A DNA stretch of 64,000 nt from Mycolicibacterium madagascariense. Its GTDB lineage: Bacteria > Actinomycetota > Actinomycetes > Mycobacteriales > Mycobacteriaceae. Location: assembly GCF_010729665.1 (NCBI RefSeq), contig NZ_AP022610.1, positions 2,542,001 to 2,606,000 on the forward strand. Reading direction: 5' to 3'. Below, piece after piece: positions 18,290 to 27,464 of this stretch (position 1 is the stretch's first letter; each line of letters begins with the position of its first letter). The notes under the pieces were generated by a model. It worked only from the letters and a program-made list of their open reading frames with translations, ran no database searches and was not told the DNA's origin. A program made the translations under genes and the position numbers.

Positions 18290-18304
18290 AAAACAGGAGA
18301 ACCC

Positions 18305-19351
18305 ATGTCCCGCAGTAGTATTCGTCTGATCGTCACCGCGGCGACGCTGGCGGTGGCGACCGTCGTGGCAGCCTGCAGTTCGACGCCGAGCGCCACGCAT
18401 GGCGCACTGAGCACCTCGGGTGGGTCCACGCCGGCCCATCCGGAGTGGAGTCAGTACACGTTCACCATCGGTGACAATGGCGGTGACGGCAGCGAGGAGC
18501 TCGCAAAGGTCACTGGCGCGTTCGACGGCGCGCCGTACAAGGTGAAGTTCGCCCGATTCGACTACGGTCCACCGCTGGTGCAGGCGGCGGCCTCCGGTGA
18601 CATCGACCTGGGGAGCGTCGGCACCGTCCCACCGATCACCGGCGCGGCACAGGCCTACGGCTTCAAGATCGTCGCGACGCGGCGCGGGGCCGACCCGACG
18701 AAGGCCTCCGAGAACATCGTCGTGCCCAAGGATTCGCCGATTCGGACGGTGGCCGATCTGAAGGGCAAGAGGATCGCCGTTCCTCAGGGCAGTTCGGCAC
18801 ACGGCCTGGCGCTCCTGGCCCTCAAGAGCGTCGGATTGACGCCCAGGGACGCGCAACTCGTCTACCTCAGTCCGGCGGCGGGCGCGTCGGCGTTCACCAC
18901 CGGCAAGGTCGACGCGTGGTCCATCTGGGATCCGCAGTCCGCGGTCGCGGTGGGCCAGGGTGCTCGCATCATCGCCAAGGGCGTTCCGCCGATCGACCAG
19001 TCCAACGACTACTACGTCGCCTCCGACGCGTCGCTCAACGACCCCGTCCGCCGCGCCGCACTGGCGGACGTGCTGACCCGGGTGGGCCGAATCTTCAACT
19101 GGGCCCAACAGAATCCCGACGAGTACGCCAAGGCGATCGTGAAGGAGACGGGGGTGTCGCAGAAGGACGCGAGGGCGACGGTGGACTCCTTCCCCTTCAA
19201 GATCACCCAGTTCCTGCCCGAGGACGTCGCCGCCGAACAGGAGTTGAGCGACGCCTTCTTCGACGCCGGCGAGATCAAGAAGAAGGTCGATCTCACGACC
19301 ATCAGCGACAACATCCTGCCCGGTGGGTTCGACAGTTCGGCACTGTCCTGA
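18305..19351 (+). CDS. Sulfonate-type ABC substrate-binding lipoprotein
   Basis: 348 residues. A lipoprotein signal ends at VVAAC with Cys 24 as the likely lipidated residue, followed by a Ser/Thr/Gly-rich tether. The binding domain shows the SsuA/NrtA pattern: FARFDYGPPLVQAAASGDIDLGSVGTVPP, then DLKGKRIAVPQGSSAHGLAL, then GKVDAWSIWDPQ. It captures the ligand outside the membrane for the upstream permease and ATPase. An AGGAG site precedes ATG 18305, and the gene follows the ATPase by 15 bp. The ligand is most likely an aliphatic sulfonate or similar organosulfur acid (context). Confidence 0.9.
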   Translation: MSRSSIRLIVTAATLAVATVVAACSSTPSATHGALSTSGGSTPAHPEWSQYTFTIGDNGGDGSEELAKVTGAFDGAPYKVKFARFDYGPPLVQAAASGDIDLGSVGTVPPITGAAQAYGFKIVATRRGADPTKASENIVVPKDSPIRTVADLKGKRIAVPQGSSAHGLALLALKSVGLTPRDAQLVYLSPAAGASAFTTGKVDAWSIWDPQSAVAVGQGARIIAKGVPPIDQSNDYYVASDASLNDPVRRAALADVLTRVGRIFNWAQQNPDEYAKAIVKETGVSQKDARATVDSFPFKITQFLPEDVAAEQELSDAFFDAGEIKKKVDLTTISDNILPGGFDSSALS

Positions 19352-19354
19352 TGG

Positions 19355-19376
19355 GCGCTCGACGTGACTCGAGCGC
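19355..19376. terminator. Stem-loop terminator after the ABC operon
   Basis: A perfect 8-bp stem (GCGCTCGA and TCGAGCGC) with a 6-nt loop lies 3 bp past the stop of the binding-protein gene and before the convergent FMN reductase. There is no strong T tract, as is common for mycobacterial terminators. It could serve both strands. Confidence 0.65.
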
Positions 19377-19432
19377 TACCGTCTTGCGTTGCCCGCCAAC
19401 CAGTTTCGCGCCGGTGCCTGAGGGGACGGGAA

Positions 19433-19909
19433 CTACCGAGCCAGCACCCGGCGGGCGATCTCCAGCCACCGGTCGAGCTCCGGTGCGGTCTCGTATTCGG
19501 AGTCGATGAGATACAGGCTCGGCACCGGGCAGCTCGCCCCGATCTCGACGAGCACCGGGCGCAACGTCAACTCGGGCGCCAACGAGTGCGCGGGTGATCC
19601 GCCGAGCATCAGTGGCACGGTGGGAATCTGGCCGAGCTCACCGGCGCCGAACTGGTCGAGGAACAGCTTGAGCAGCCCGGTGTAGGTGGCCTTGTAGGTG
19701 GGGGAGGCCACGACCAGGAGGTCGGCGGCCTTCACGATCTCCTTGGCCTCGGCCACCTTTGGGTCACCCCAGCCGAGCAGGGCGGCACCGAGGTCGACGA
19801 CGTCGATGACGTGCTCGGGCGCGCTGCCGGTCAGCTTCGTGGCGACCAGCTCGGCAGCCGCGCGGGTACGTGAGAGGGGCTTGGGGTTTCCGACGACGAC
19901 GACGCTCAT
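19433..19909 (-). CDS. NADPH-dependent FMN reductase (SsuE-like)
   Basis: 158 residues with a flavodoxin-like fold: MSVVVVGNPKPLSRTRAAA is the phosphate-binding start and VVASPTYKATYTGLLKLFLDQF matches the SPTYHGSYTGLLK-type FMN site of SsuE and related reductases. Such proteins supply reduced FMN to two-component flavin monooxygenases. The next gene upstream on the same strand is such a monooxygenase, 34 bp away, so the pair very likely works together. The reduced flavin could also serve the luciferase-like enzymes further along. Confidence 0.9.
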   Translation of the reverse strand: MSVVVVGNPKPLSRTRAAAELVATKLTGSAPEHVIDVVDLGAALLGWGDPKVAEAKEIVKAADLLVVASPTYKATYTGLLKLFLDQFGAGELGQIPTVPLMLGGSPAHSLAPELTLRPVLVEIGASCPVPSLYLIDSEYETAPELDRWLEIARRVLAR

Positions 19910-19943
19910 GGGATCAGTGAACCAGCTGCGGCGCTCGCGCTCA

Positions 19944-21173
19944 TCAGAAGAATCCGTTCTGCGGGGGTGGCGCGCCGTTGACCAGATGGTCGCCGATGGC
20001 CGTGGCCTTGAGGAATGTCGGGTTGTGCGTCGAGATCGTCCGGATGTTGCGCCAGTGCCGGTCGTGGCCGTAGCGCAGCTGGGTGGCCGAGGCGCCGCCG
20101 ACGTCGAGCAGACGGGCCGCGGTGGCGTAGGAGAACCGGTCGATCGCGACCTTGGCCTGCGCCGCGGCGATCTGGGCGACCCGGGCGACGTCGGGGTCGA
20201 ACACCCCGTCCGTCTCGGTGTCGGAGGCGTCCTGCAAGGTCTGCGCGGCCGCGAGCACGATCGCCCTGGCGGCGAAGGCGTCCGAGGCGATCTCGCCGAC
20301 CACCTGCAGCACCTGCGGATCGTCGGCGGGCACGGACTGGCTGGCGTGGCTGAAGTTGCGCTCGCGGCGGCGGGTCAGCGCGACCGCGTCGGCCGCGATC
20401 GCCGCGAGGATGCCCGCGGTGAGCGCCTGGAGGTAGAGCTGATAGAAGCCGCCGTAGTAGGTGGGGCCGGCATCGGGGTTCCCGACGGCGGTCCGTTGTA
20501 TTTCGTCGGGGCGTACCGCGACGTCGGAGAAGCGGGTCGTCCCGGTTCCGGTGAGCCGCTGGCCGAAACCGTCCCAGTCGTCCTCGACCCCGACGCCGTC
20601 CCGGTCGACGGGAATGGTGACGCGGAAGGTGACGCCGTCGGGACCGATCGCCTGCACGTTCACGAGGTCGGCGAAGAGGGTGCCGGTGGAGTAGAACTTC
20701 ACGCCGGTGAGGCGGAAGCCGCCGTCGCCGTCCGCGCGAAGGACGGTCTCCAACTGGGGTGCCGCGCCTGCCGGCCGTCCGACGGGCAGGGCGTTCTGCT
20801 CGCCGACGGCGTTGCCGAAGAGCCGATCCTGCGCCACCAGGTCGAGCCATCGGCGGCCCGCATCCCGGTCGGGGTTGTGCAGTTGTTCCTCGACGAAGCC
20901 GAAGTGCGCCCGCAGGGCGTGCGCGACGTTGGAGTCGGCCGCCGCCAGGTCGATGACGAACCCGAACAGGTCGGGCAGGGTGGCGCCGGCCCCGCCCTCC
21001 TCGATGGGCAGCCGCAGGCGTCCGAGGCCAGCCTCGCGTAGCCGCCGAATCTGGTCGTGGGGCAGCGTGCGTTCTTGCTCGCGCTGCCGTGCGCCCTCGC
21101 CGATGGACGCCAGGAGGTCGGTCAATGCGGACGAACCGGGGGCCAGCGGGCGGGATAGCGTCGGGGAGACCAC
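19944..21173 (-). CDS. DszC/SfnB-like flavin-dependent monooxygenase (acyl-CoA dehydrogenase fold)
   Basis: 409 residues with the acyl-CoA dehydrogenase fold (EEGGAGATLPDLFGFVIDLAAADSNVAHALRAHFG; ATAARLLDVGGASATQLRYGHDRHWRNIRTISTHNP). The family includes DszC, SfnB and related enzymes that use FMNH2 from a partner reductase to oxidise sulfur or aromatic compounds. The C-terminal HDRHWRNIRTISTHNP segment is diagnostic of this monooxygenase branch. The FMN reductase downstream and the sulfonate transporter support an organosulfur substrate. GTG 21173 is the best start by similarity, although I see no strong ribosome site. Confidence 0.88.
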   Translation of the reverse strand: MVSPTLSRPLAPGSSALTDLLASIGEGARQREQERTLPHDQIRRLREAGLGRLRLPIEEGGAGATLPDLFGFVIDLAAADSNVAHALRAHFGFVEEQLHNPDRDAGRRWLDLVAQDRLFGNAVGEQNALPVGRPAGAAPQLETVLRADGDGGFRLTGVKFYSTGTLFADLVNVQAIGPDGVTFRVTIPVDRDGVGVEDDWDGFGQRLTGTGTTRFSDVAVRPDEIQRTAVGNPDAGPTYYGGFYQLYLQALTAGILAAIAADAVALTRRRERNFSHASQSVPADDPQVLQVVGEIASDAFAARAIVLAAAQTLQDASDTETDGVFDPDVARVAQIAAAQAKVAIDRFSYATAARLLDVGGASATQLRYGHDRHWRNIRTISTHNPTFLKATAIGDHLVNGAPPPQNGFF

Positions 21174-21352
21174 GTCGTGCCACGTTAGGCAGGGGTGTCG
21201 GGGCGGCCGAGGGTTTGGGCCACCCTGATTCTGGGTCGGCGCTGGACCCCTACCAGTTGGCACGGTCGAGTCGCCGACGTGTTGCAATGGAGTGAACGAA
21301 AGTGCGCTCACCACGGAACTCCGGTGCCACCGGTCCACCAGGAAGGTCAGTC

Positions 21353-22288
21353 ATGGGCAGGATCTACGAGAACGTCAGCGAGCTGGTCGGCGGCACCCCG
21401 CTCGTGCGGCTCAACCGGTTGACCGAGGGCCTCGAGGCGCAGGTCGCCGTCAAGCTGGAGTTCTACAACCCCGCCAACAGCGTGAAGGATCGCATCGGGG
21501 CGGCCATCATCGACGCGGCCGAGCAATCCGGTGAGCTCAAGCCCGGCGGCACCATCGTCGAGGCCACCAGTGGCAACACGGGCATCGCGCTGGCGATGAT
21601 CGGCGCGGCTCGCGGCTACAAGGTGATCCTCACGATGCCGGAGACGATGTCGACCGAGCGTCGGGTCATGCTGCGGGCCTACGGCGCCGAGATCGTCCTG
21701 ACCCCCGGCTCGGAGGGCATGGCAGGCGCGGTGGCCAAGGCCAAGCAGCTCATCGCCGAGACCGAGAATGCGGTGTCGGCCAATCAGTTCGCGAACCCCG
21801 CCAACCCGGCGATCCACGAGAAGACGACCGCCGAGGAGGTGTGGGCCGACACCGACGGCAAGGTCGACGTCTTCGTGGCGGGCATCGGCACCGGCGGCAC
21901 CATCACCGGCGTCGGACGAGTCCTCAAGGCACGCAAGCCAAGTGTGCAGATCGTCGGCGTCGAGCCGAAGGACTCCCCGCTGCTGACCGAGGGCACCGCC
22001 GGGCCGCACAAGATCCAGGGCATCGGCGCCAACTTCATTCCCGAGGTGCTCGATCGCGACGTCTACGACGAGATCATCGACGTCGGCGTTCCCGACTCCA
22101 TCCGGGTCGCGCGCCAGCTGGGCACCGACGAGGGCATCCTCGGTGGCATCTCATCCGGTGCGATCGTGTGGGCGGCACTGGAATTGGCGAAGCGTCCCGA
22201 GAATGCGGGCAAGCTGATCGTCGCGGTCGTCTGCGACTACGGCGAGCGCTACATCTCGACGGCCCTCTTCGACGACATCCGGGACTGA
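21353..22288 (+). CDS. cysK: Cysteine synthase A (O-acetylserine sulfhydrylase)
   Basis: 311 residues. PLP is bound by Lys 45 in NSVKDRIG, the substrate loop is [12 protein letters not shown] and the PLP phosphate loop is [13 protein letters not shown]. The enzyme makes L-cysteine from O-acetylserine and sulfide. ATG 21353 follows AGGAAGG. The serine acetyltransferase gene begins 7 bp after the stop, forming the usual cysK-cysE pair. Its promoter region is shared with the divergent DszC-like monooxygenase, linking organosulfur release with cysteine synthesis. Confidence 0.97.
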   Translation: MGRIYENVSELVGGTPLVRLNRLTEGLEAQVAVKLEFYNPANSVKDRIGAAIIDAAEQSGELKPGGTIVEATSGNTGIALAMIGAARGYKVILTMPETMSTERRVMLRAYGAEIVLTPGSEGMAGAVAKAKQLIAETENAVSANQFANPANPAIHEKTTAEEVWADTDGKVDVFVAGIGTGGTITGVGRVLKARKPSVQIVGVEPKDSPLLTEGTAGPHKIQGIGANFIPEVLDRDVYDEIIDVGVPDSIRVARQLGTDEGILGGISSGAIVWAALELAKRPENAGKLIVAVVCDYGERYISTALFDDIRD

Positions 22289-22295
22289 CCTCGTC

Positions 22296-22880
22296 GTGAC
22301 GCTGCTGTCGACACTGCGCGAAGATCTGCAGAATGCCCGGGCGCACGATCCGGCGTCGCGCGGTGACCTGGAGAACGCGCTCGTCTACTCCGGCCTGCAC
22401 GCCATCTGGTCCTATCGCCTGGCCCACCGCCTGTGGGCGATGCCGGCATGGCGCGGGCCCGCCAGGGTGCTGACGCAGTTCACCCGCTTCCTGACCGGGA
22501 TCGAAATTCACCCGGGTGCCACCATCGGCCGTCGGTTCTTCATCGACCACGGGATGGGTGTCGTCATCGGCGAGACGGCCGAGATCGGCGACGACGTGAT
22601 GATCTACCACGGGGTGACGCTCGGCGGCCGGTCGCTCAATCACGGCAAGCGCCATCCCACGCTCGGCAATCGCGTGACGGTCGGCGCGGGCGCAAAAGTC
22701 CTTGGGCCACTGACGGTGGGCGACGACAGTGCCATCGGTGCCAACGCCGTCGTGACCCACGACGTGCCCGCCCAATCCATTGCGACGGGAATCCCCGCGG
22801 TGGTCCGCAACCGTACGGAGAAGCAGCGGGAGCGGGGGGTCGACCCGACCACCTACATCGACCCCGCGATGTACATCTGA
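22296..22880 (+). CDS. cysE: Serine O-acetyltransferase
   Basis: 194 residues. An N-terminal helical region is followed by a left-handed beta helix of hexapeptide repeats (about residues 70-170). [41 protein letters not shown] contains the catalytic Asp/His of the family. It makes O-acetylserine for CysK. The form is the short bacterial type lacking the long N-terminal extension of E. coli CysE. It starts with GTG seven bases after cysK. Confidence 0.96.
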   Translation: MTLLSTLREDLQNARAHDPASRGDLENALVYSGLHAIWSYRLAHRLWAMPAWRGPARVLTQFTRFLTGIEIHPGATIGRRFFIDHGMGVVIGETAEIGDDVMIYHGVTLGGRSLNHGKRHPTLGNRVTVGAGAKVLGPLTVGDDSAIGANAVVTHDVPAQSIATGIPAVVRNRTEKQRERGVDPTTYIDPAMYI

Positions 22881-22888
22881 CGCTGCCG

Positions 22889-25168
22889 CTAGAACGGTGG
22901 TGGGTGCGATTCCAGTCGCGGTCGCTCGAGTTCGGTTGTCCAGGTGGGTGATTGGCCGGTGAGGGCGGTCTCCTCCTCGAGGGCGCGTCGGTTGGCTTGG
23001 CGTTCGGTGAGGGCGCGGTGGCGTCGGTCTTGGGTGCGGGTGGCGCGTCGGGTGGGCATCTTGAGTCCGTGGGCGTGCCGTGGTGGTGGCGGGTGGGCGG
23101 TGATGGGTGCGGTGGGTGCGCACAGTTGCGGGAAGTCGGTGTGGCTGCCGGGTCGGGTGGTGTGGGTGCGTCCGTCGGGGGTGGTCCAGATGACGGTGCC
23201 GTCGGGGAGTTGGCGGTCGTGCCAGCCGTTCCAGAAGGTTTTGAGCAAATGATGTTCACGGCAGAGGCATTTGAGGTTGGAGGCAGCGGTCGGCCCGTAG
23301 GGGTAGGGGATGGTGTGGTCGATGTCGGTGGTGCTGGCTGGTTTGGTGCAGCCGGGGTAGCGGCATGTTTGGTCGCGGCAGCGGATGAAGTCGGCGAGTG
23401 TGGGTGAGGGGCGGTAGTGCGGTTCGGGGGGTGCTTGGCCGGGGTGCACGATGATCGAGATCCTGGCGCCGGTGGCGGCGCGGCGGGCGATGGCTCCGGG
23501 TAGCACGGTGCCGCTGAGGTGGGCGCCGTCGAGGAGGGTGGCGGGGGGCAGGCTGCTGAGGTGTTGGGGGCTTGGTCGGGGGTGGAAGAGTTCGGCCCAG
23601 GTGAGTTGGGTGAGTGGTTTGTCGTAGAGCGGGGGCGCTACCCCGTCGAGGCCGGCGCATTCCTGTTCGGGGGTGATGAACGGGATGGGGGTGCGTGGGG
23701 CGAGCTCGGCGACGGTGGTGGGGTCGGGGGTTGTGGGTTCGGGTGCGGCGTCGGCATTGTCGGTGTCCGCGGCAGCGTCGTTCGCTTCGTCCCCGCCGTC
23801 GGTGGCTGCGTCCCCGTCGAGGTCGTGGATGCCTGCGTCCCCGTCGATGTCGTCCGTGGTGTCGTCGACGGTGGTGTCGGCGACGTCGCAGTCGCCCGTG
23901 GCGTCGGTGGCGACGTCGTCCGTATCGGTGACGCCTTCCGTGGCGGTGAACTCGGCGCCGGAGCCAACGTCGCCCTGGTCGGTTGATTCTGCGGTAGGAC
24001 GGTCCGCGAGGGTGGACTGGTCCTCGACCGTTGAGTCCGATTCCGTTGATGCCGAATCGGTTTCGGCGTCGACCGTAGCGTCGCCGTCGGCGTCCGGATC
24101 GGCGGGTGCGTCGGCGCGGTGGTCGGCGGATGTGGGCTCGGTCTCCATCGCCCAATTCGGCTCTGCAAACGCATCATCGGTGTCGACGTCGACCGCGGCG
24201 TCCTCGGGCTCGACGTCAGCGTCGGGCACGTCGTCGGTGGCGTCCTCGAGTTCGGGCTCGACGTCTGCGAAGGGGCCCGCCGGTGCACCACCGTCGTCGG
24301 CACCGCGGGCCCCGTCAACCGGGGGCACCACCGGCGGCAGACCAGAGGGGCCGTCCCCGGTGATGGTGTCGGGGTGGGCGATGAGGTGGATGACGACCCC
24401 GGTCGACGGTGGGCGCAGGAACGCTTCGCAGTCGGGGCGTTGGCACAGGCACGCCAGGCGGTCCTGGCCGTAGGACAGCGCCCCGATGGCTTCGGAGCGT
24501 AGTTGGTCCTTGGTGCGCGGGTCCTGCGGGCACACGGTGTCGGCCAGGGCGTCCAGGCGGGTGGTGAAGGCGGCGCCGTCGGTGGCGAACAGGCTGGCAT
24601 AGAGCTGGGCGATGCCGGTCTCGTCGTCGATGGTGACGTCCACCCGGCGGCCCTGCGCACGGGTCTGGGTGCGGTGCACCGCGGCGGGGTCCAGGCGCCA
24701 GATCTCGGCGTCGATGGCCTTCTGCGCGCGGTAGAGCGAGGTGGGGTAGTCGGTGCTGGTGAACCGTTCGCTCAGGGCGATGTCGAGGGCGTCCCAGACG
24801 GCGGGGTCGATGACCGCCGAGGCGCGGGTGGTGATCAGCCGCACGATCGGATAACTCAGGCGTCCGTCGGTGAACAGGGCCTCCAGGCGGGGGAAGCGTT
24901 CACGCAGCGCCAGGGCGACGAGCAGGGTCGCCGACACCGAGCGGGTGGTGAGGCGTTGGGCGGCGCCGATGTGGGCGCACACCGCACTCCAGTTGTCGAT
25001 GCACCATTGGTCGCGGTCAACCGATCCGTCGGCGGACATGGCGGCCTCGAGCATGGTCCGCATGGCGTGCAGGCGGTGTGCGCAGGCGGCGTTCTCCACG
25101 CGGGTCCACAGTTCGACGGCGGCGGGTCCCTGCGCGCAGAGCGCCGTGGTCACCAGAGTGTCGAACAC
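22889..25168 (-). CDS. DUF222/13E12-family HNH endonuclease domain protein with large acidic insert
   Basis: 759 residues from GTG 25168. Residues 1 to about 280 are the DUF222 (13E12 repeat) domain, and the C-terminal part holds an HNH-like domain (CRYPGCTKPASTTDIDHTIPY, then CLCREHHLLKTFW). Between them, at about residues 285-490, lies a very acidic Asp/Ala/Thr/Val stretch not typical of the family. GTG 25168 is favoured because a TANNNT -10 box (TAGACT) ends 7 bp before it, as in leaderless transcripts, and a LexA box spans it. ATG 25192 is the alternative. Several M. tuberculosis 13E12 genes are DNA-damage induced; their function is unknown. It ends 8 bp from convergent cysE. Confidence 0.88.
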   Translation of the reverse strand: MFDTLVTTALCAQGPAAVELWTRVENAACAHRLHAMRTMLEAAMSADGSVDRDQWCIDNWSAVCAHIGAAQRLTTRSVSATLLVALALRERFPRLEALFTDGRLSYPIVRLITTRASAVIDPAVWDALDIALSERFTSTDYPTSLYRAQKAIDAEIWRLDPAAVHRTQTRAQGRRVDVTIDDETGIAQLYASLFATDGAAFTTRLDALADTVCPQDPRTKDQLRSEAIGALSYGQDRLACLCQRPDCEAFLRPPSTGVVIHLIAHPDTITGDGPSGLPPVVPPVDGARGADDGGAPAGPFADVEPELEDATDDVPDADVEPEDAAVDVDTDDAFAEPNWAMETEPTSADHRADAPADPDADGDATVDAETDSASTESDSTVEDQSTLADRPTAESTDQGDVGSGAEFTATEGVTDTDDVATDATGDCDVADTTVDDTTDDIDGDAGIHDLDGDAATDGGDEANDAAADTDNADAAPEPTTPDPTTVAELAPRTPIPFITPEQECAGLDGVAPPLYDKPLTQLTWAELFHPRPSPQHLSSLPPATLLDGAHLSGTVLPGAIARRAATGARISIIVHPGQAPPEPHYRPSPTLADFIRCRDQTCRYPGCTKPASTTDIDHTIPYPYGPTAASNLKCLCREHHLLKTFWNGWHDRQLPDGTVIWTTPDGRTHTTRPGSHTDFPQLCAPTAPITAHPPPPRHAHGLKMPTRRATRTQDRRHRALTERQANRRALEEETALTGQSPTWTTELERPRLESHPPPF

Positions 25169-25176
25169 GTGTTCGA
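25161..25176. promoter_or_regulatory. LexA binding site (mycobacterial SOS box)
   Basis: TCGAACACGTGTTCGA is a perfect 16-bp palindrome and a full match to the mycobacterial SOS consensus TCGAAC-N4-GTTCGA. It covers the predicted transcription start and GTG start of the DUF222 gene and abuts its -10 box (25176-25181). Bound LexA would therefore block initiation. Confidence 0.9.
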
Positions 25177-25364
25177 GTCTATGGCGTCCCATCGACCCCC
25201 GACAGCACCAATCCTCGACCCTGTGGATGGATCACCGCCTGGGGACAACCCCGGCTTAGGCCCCGAAAGTGTCACCCCCCCATGCCAAGTCACCGACTGC
25301 CACCCTTCGAATCACGGGGATCGCGACCGTTCTGTCGTCGCAGGTGTTTCCCTACCGTGGCAAG

Positions 25365-26600
25365 GTGATCACGTCTGTCGAGACCAGAGCGCCCGCCTTC
25401 CGGCAGGCGCTCTTCGTCGCGGTGACCGCGGGCCTGGGGTACGGCTTCGACTCCTACGCGGTAAACGTCTACGGCTTGGTGCTGCCCGAGATCAAGAAGA
25501 CCCTGCACATCACCGACGCACAGGCCGGCTACATCGGCTCGATCTTCCTGCTCGGCTACACGATCGGGACGGTCGGCTTCGGGCTGGCCGCCGATCGGTG
25601 GGGCCGCAAGACCACGCTGGGGGCGTCGATCCTGCTCTACGGCATCACCACCGCGGCCGCCGGGCTCACCACCAACGTCGCGGCCTTCACCGGGCTGCGG
25701 TTTCTGACCGGGGTCGGCGGCGCCGGGGAGCTCGCCGTCGGCGCGCCCTACACCGCCGAGGTGTGGCCCGCGAAGACCCGAGCCATCGGCGTCGGCGGAG
25801 TGATCTTCTCGCTGTTCTCACTGGGTTACGTGCTGGCGGCCGGCGTGGCCCTGCTCCTGGTGCCGCGATTCGGTTGGCAGGCATCGTTTCTCGTCGCGAT
25901 CGTGCCCGCGGTCATCCTGTTCCTCGTCCGCCAGGGCATCACCGAGTCCCACCGCTACACCGCGGTGCAGACCACGACGCAGCGACCCGCCGCGCTGTGG
26001 CACCTCCCGGGGGCGCGCCGCCGGGTGGCCGTCGGATGGCTCGTCTACACCGCCAACGCCGTTGGCTACTGGGGCATGACGCTGTTCCTGACGACGTACC
26101 TGGTGCAGCGGTTCCATGCGACCTCGACCGAGGCCATCAGGTATGCGCTGGTGTTCTTCCTGCTGCAGGCCGTGTTCGTCTTCGTCGGCACTGCGCTGGC
26201 CGACTGGCTCGGACGGCGGCCCTCGGCCATCCTGGGCGCCCTGATCGAGACCGTCTCGACGGTGCTGGCGGTCACCGCGGACTCACGCTCCGACTACCTG
26301 ATCGTCGGAGCGATCTCCATCGCAACGCTGGGCTGGCTCTGGGGTGTCGGCGACACCTACATCGCCGAACTCTTCCCAACCGCTGTGCGCGGCAGCGGTT
26401 TCGGCATCGCGGTCGGCGGGGGGCGCCTGGTCTCGGTGGCCGCTCCGACCGTCATCGGTTGGGGCATGGCCCACTACGGGTTACAGGCGCCGTTCCTCGC
26501 CCTCAGCGGCATCTGGGTGCTGACGGTCATCGGCTACCTGCTCGGTCCCGAGACCAAGGGCAGGGAGCTCGAGGACCTGGTCGACGACGCCCTGCTGTAG
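25365..26600 (+). CDS. MFS transporter, sugar/aromatic-acid symporter type
   Basis: 411 residues with about 12 membrane helices. The motif GLAADRWGRKTTLG after helix 2 and its repeat ADWLGRRPSAILG after helix 8 mark the major facilitator superfamily. The start YGFDSYAVNVYGLVLPEIKK and end LGPETKGRELEDL fit the metabolite:H+ symporter group (aromatic acid or sugar transporters). GTG 25365 is chosen because helix 1 begins shortly after it. No catabolic genes adjoin it, so the substrate is unknown. Confidence 0.87.
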   Translation: MITSVETRAPAFRQALFVAVTAGLGYGFDSYAVNVYGLVLPEIKKTLHITDAQAGYIGSIFLLGYTIGTVGFGLAADRWGRKTTLGASILLYGITTAAAGLTTNVAAFTGLRFLTGVGGAGELAVGAPYTAEVWPAKTRAIGVGGVIFSLFSLGYVLAAGVALLLVPRFGWQASFLVAIVPAVILFLVRQGITESHRYTAVQTTTQRPAALWHLPGARRRVAVGWLVYTANAVGYWGMTLFLTTYLVQRFHATSTEAIRYALVFFLLQAVFVFVGTALADWLGRRPSAILGALIETVSTVLAVTADSRSDYLIVGAISIATLGWLWGVGDTYIAELFPTAVRGSGFGIAVGGGRLVSVAAPTVIGWGMAHYGLQAPFLALSGIWVLTVIGYLLGPETKGRELEDLVDDALL

Positions 26601-26718
26601 ATCCCAACGCCCCCTGGAATCAGAACGATTCGTACTGTCGGCAGCCGCGCGCGGCCTCGCTAGCGTCGAACCCGGCGGACATCGCAAGCGGTGCGACGGC
26701 GAGGCAAGGGAGTCTCGA

Positions 26719-27039
26719 ATGACCAATCTCGGCCCGTTCGAATGGATGCGCGACGTCATGGGTGACGACGAGGCCACCGAGGTCTACGCCGAACTCTCCA
26801 GTGGCGGTAGCGAGGCGGCACGTGGTGCCGCGGGCATGGCGTCCTACCGGGCCCGCGAGTACTGGCCGGACTTCTTCTCCATCGCCGACCGGCCCGCACT
26901 CGCGGCGTGCGCCATGGTGTTCGACGACTATCCCTGGCTCACTGCGACTCTGGTCGAACGGGCCCTGGAGACACTGCGCGGGCGGCGCACCATCACCCCG
27001 CAGGACATCGTCGAGGCGGCCCAGCTGCTCGATGGGTGA
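26719..27039 (+). CDS. Hypothetical protein, 106 aa
   Basis: A small soluble protein that I do not recognise. It is helical in appearance, with FEWMRDVMGDDEATEVYAEL at the start and TLRGRRTITPQDIVEAAQLLDG at the end. A good AAGGGAG ribosome site precedes ATG 26719, and composition matches its neighbours, so it is probably real. It ends 5 bp before the convergent dodecin gene. Confidence 0.7.
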   Translation: MTNLGPFEWMRDVMGDDEATEVYAELSSGGSEAARGAAGMASYRAREYWPDFFSIADRPALAACAMVFDDYPWLTATLVERALETLRGRRTITPQDIVEAAQLLDG

Positions 27040-27044
27040 GCAAG

Positions 27045-27251
27045 TTATTCGAGCCGGAACCCGACCTTCAGCGAGACCTGGAAATGCGCTACCGCACCAT
27101 CTTTCAGCTCGCCCCGGACCGACTGCACCTCGAACCAGTCGAGTTCGCGCAGGGTTTGAGAGGCTCGGCTGATGCCGTTGCGGATGGCCGCGTCGACGCC
27201 CTCGGGGGACGTGCCGACGATTTCCACCACTCGATAGGTGTGTTCGCTCAT
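27045..27251 (-). CDS. Dodecin family flavin-binding protein
   Basis: 68 residues, the typical dodecin length. The sequence HTYRVVEIVGTSPEGVDAAIRNGISRASQTLRELDWFEVQ is diagnostic: VVEIVGTS opens the strand and LDWFEV carries the Trp that stacks on the flavin. Dodecins assemble as hollow dodecamers storing FMN, riboflavin or CoA. Its position beside several FMN-dependent monooxygenases fits a flavin buffering role, although dodecins are widespread in mycobacteria. Confidence 0.93.
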   Translation of the reverse strand: MSEHTYRVVEIVGTSPEGVDAAIRNGISRASQTLRELDWFEVQSVRGELKDGAVAHFQVSLKVGFRLE

Positions 27252-27464
27252 GGGGTCATCCAACCTCACCGCACCGCCGCGGCGCAGCCGTTGTGCTCGC
27301 AGGGATTCGATGGCCGGAGCGGTCAGAGGCGTCGGGTAGCCCCTTTCGGCTCGGCCAGATTCGAAGGGCTGCGGCACGAACCGGCCGATGGCGGGCCGGA
27401 CCGTTGCCGACGAGGTCGATGAGCTCCGACGGCCGCGCCCACGGCCGATAGCGTCGATGGAGTC

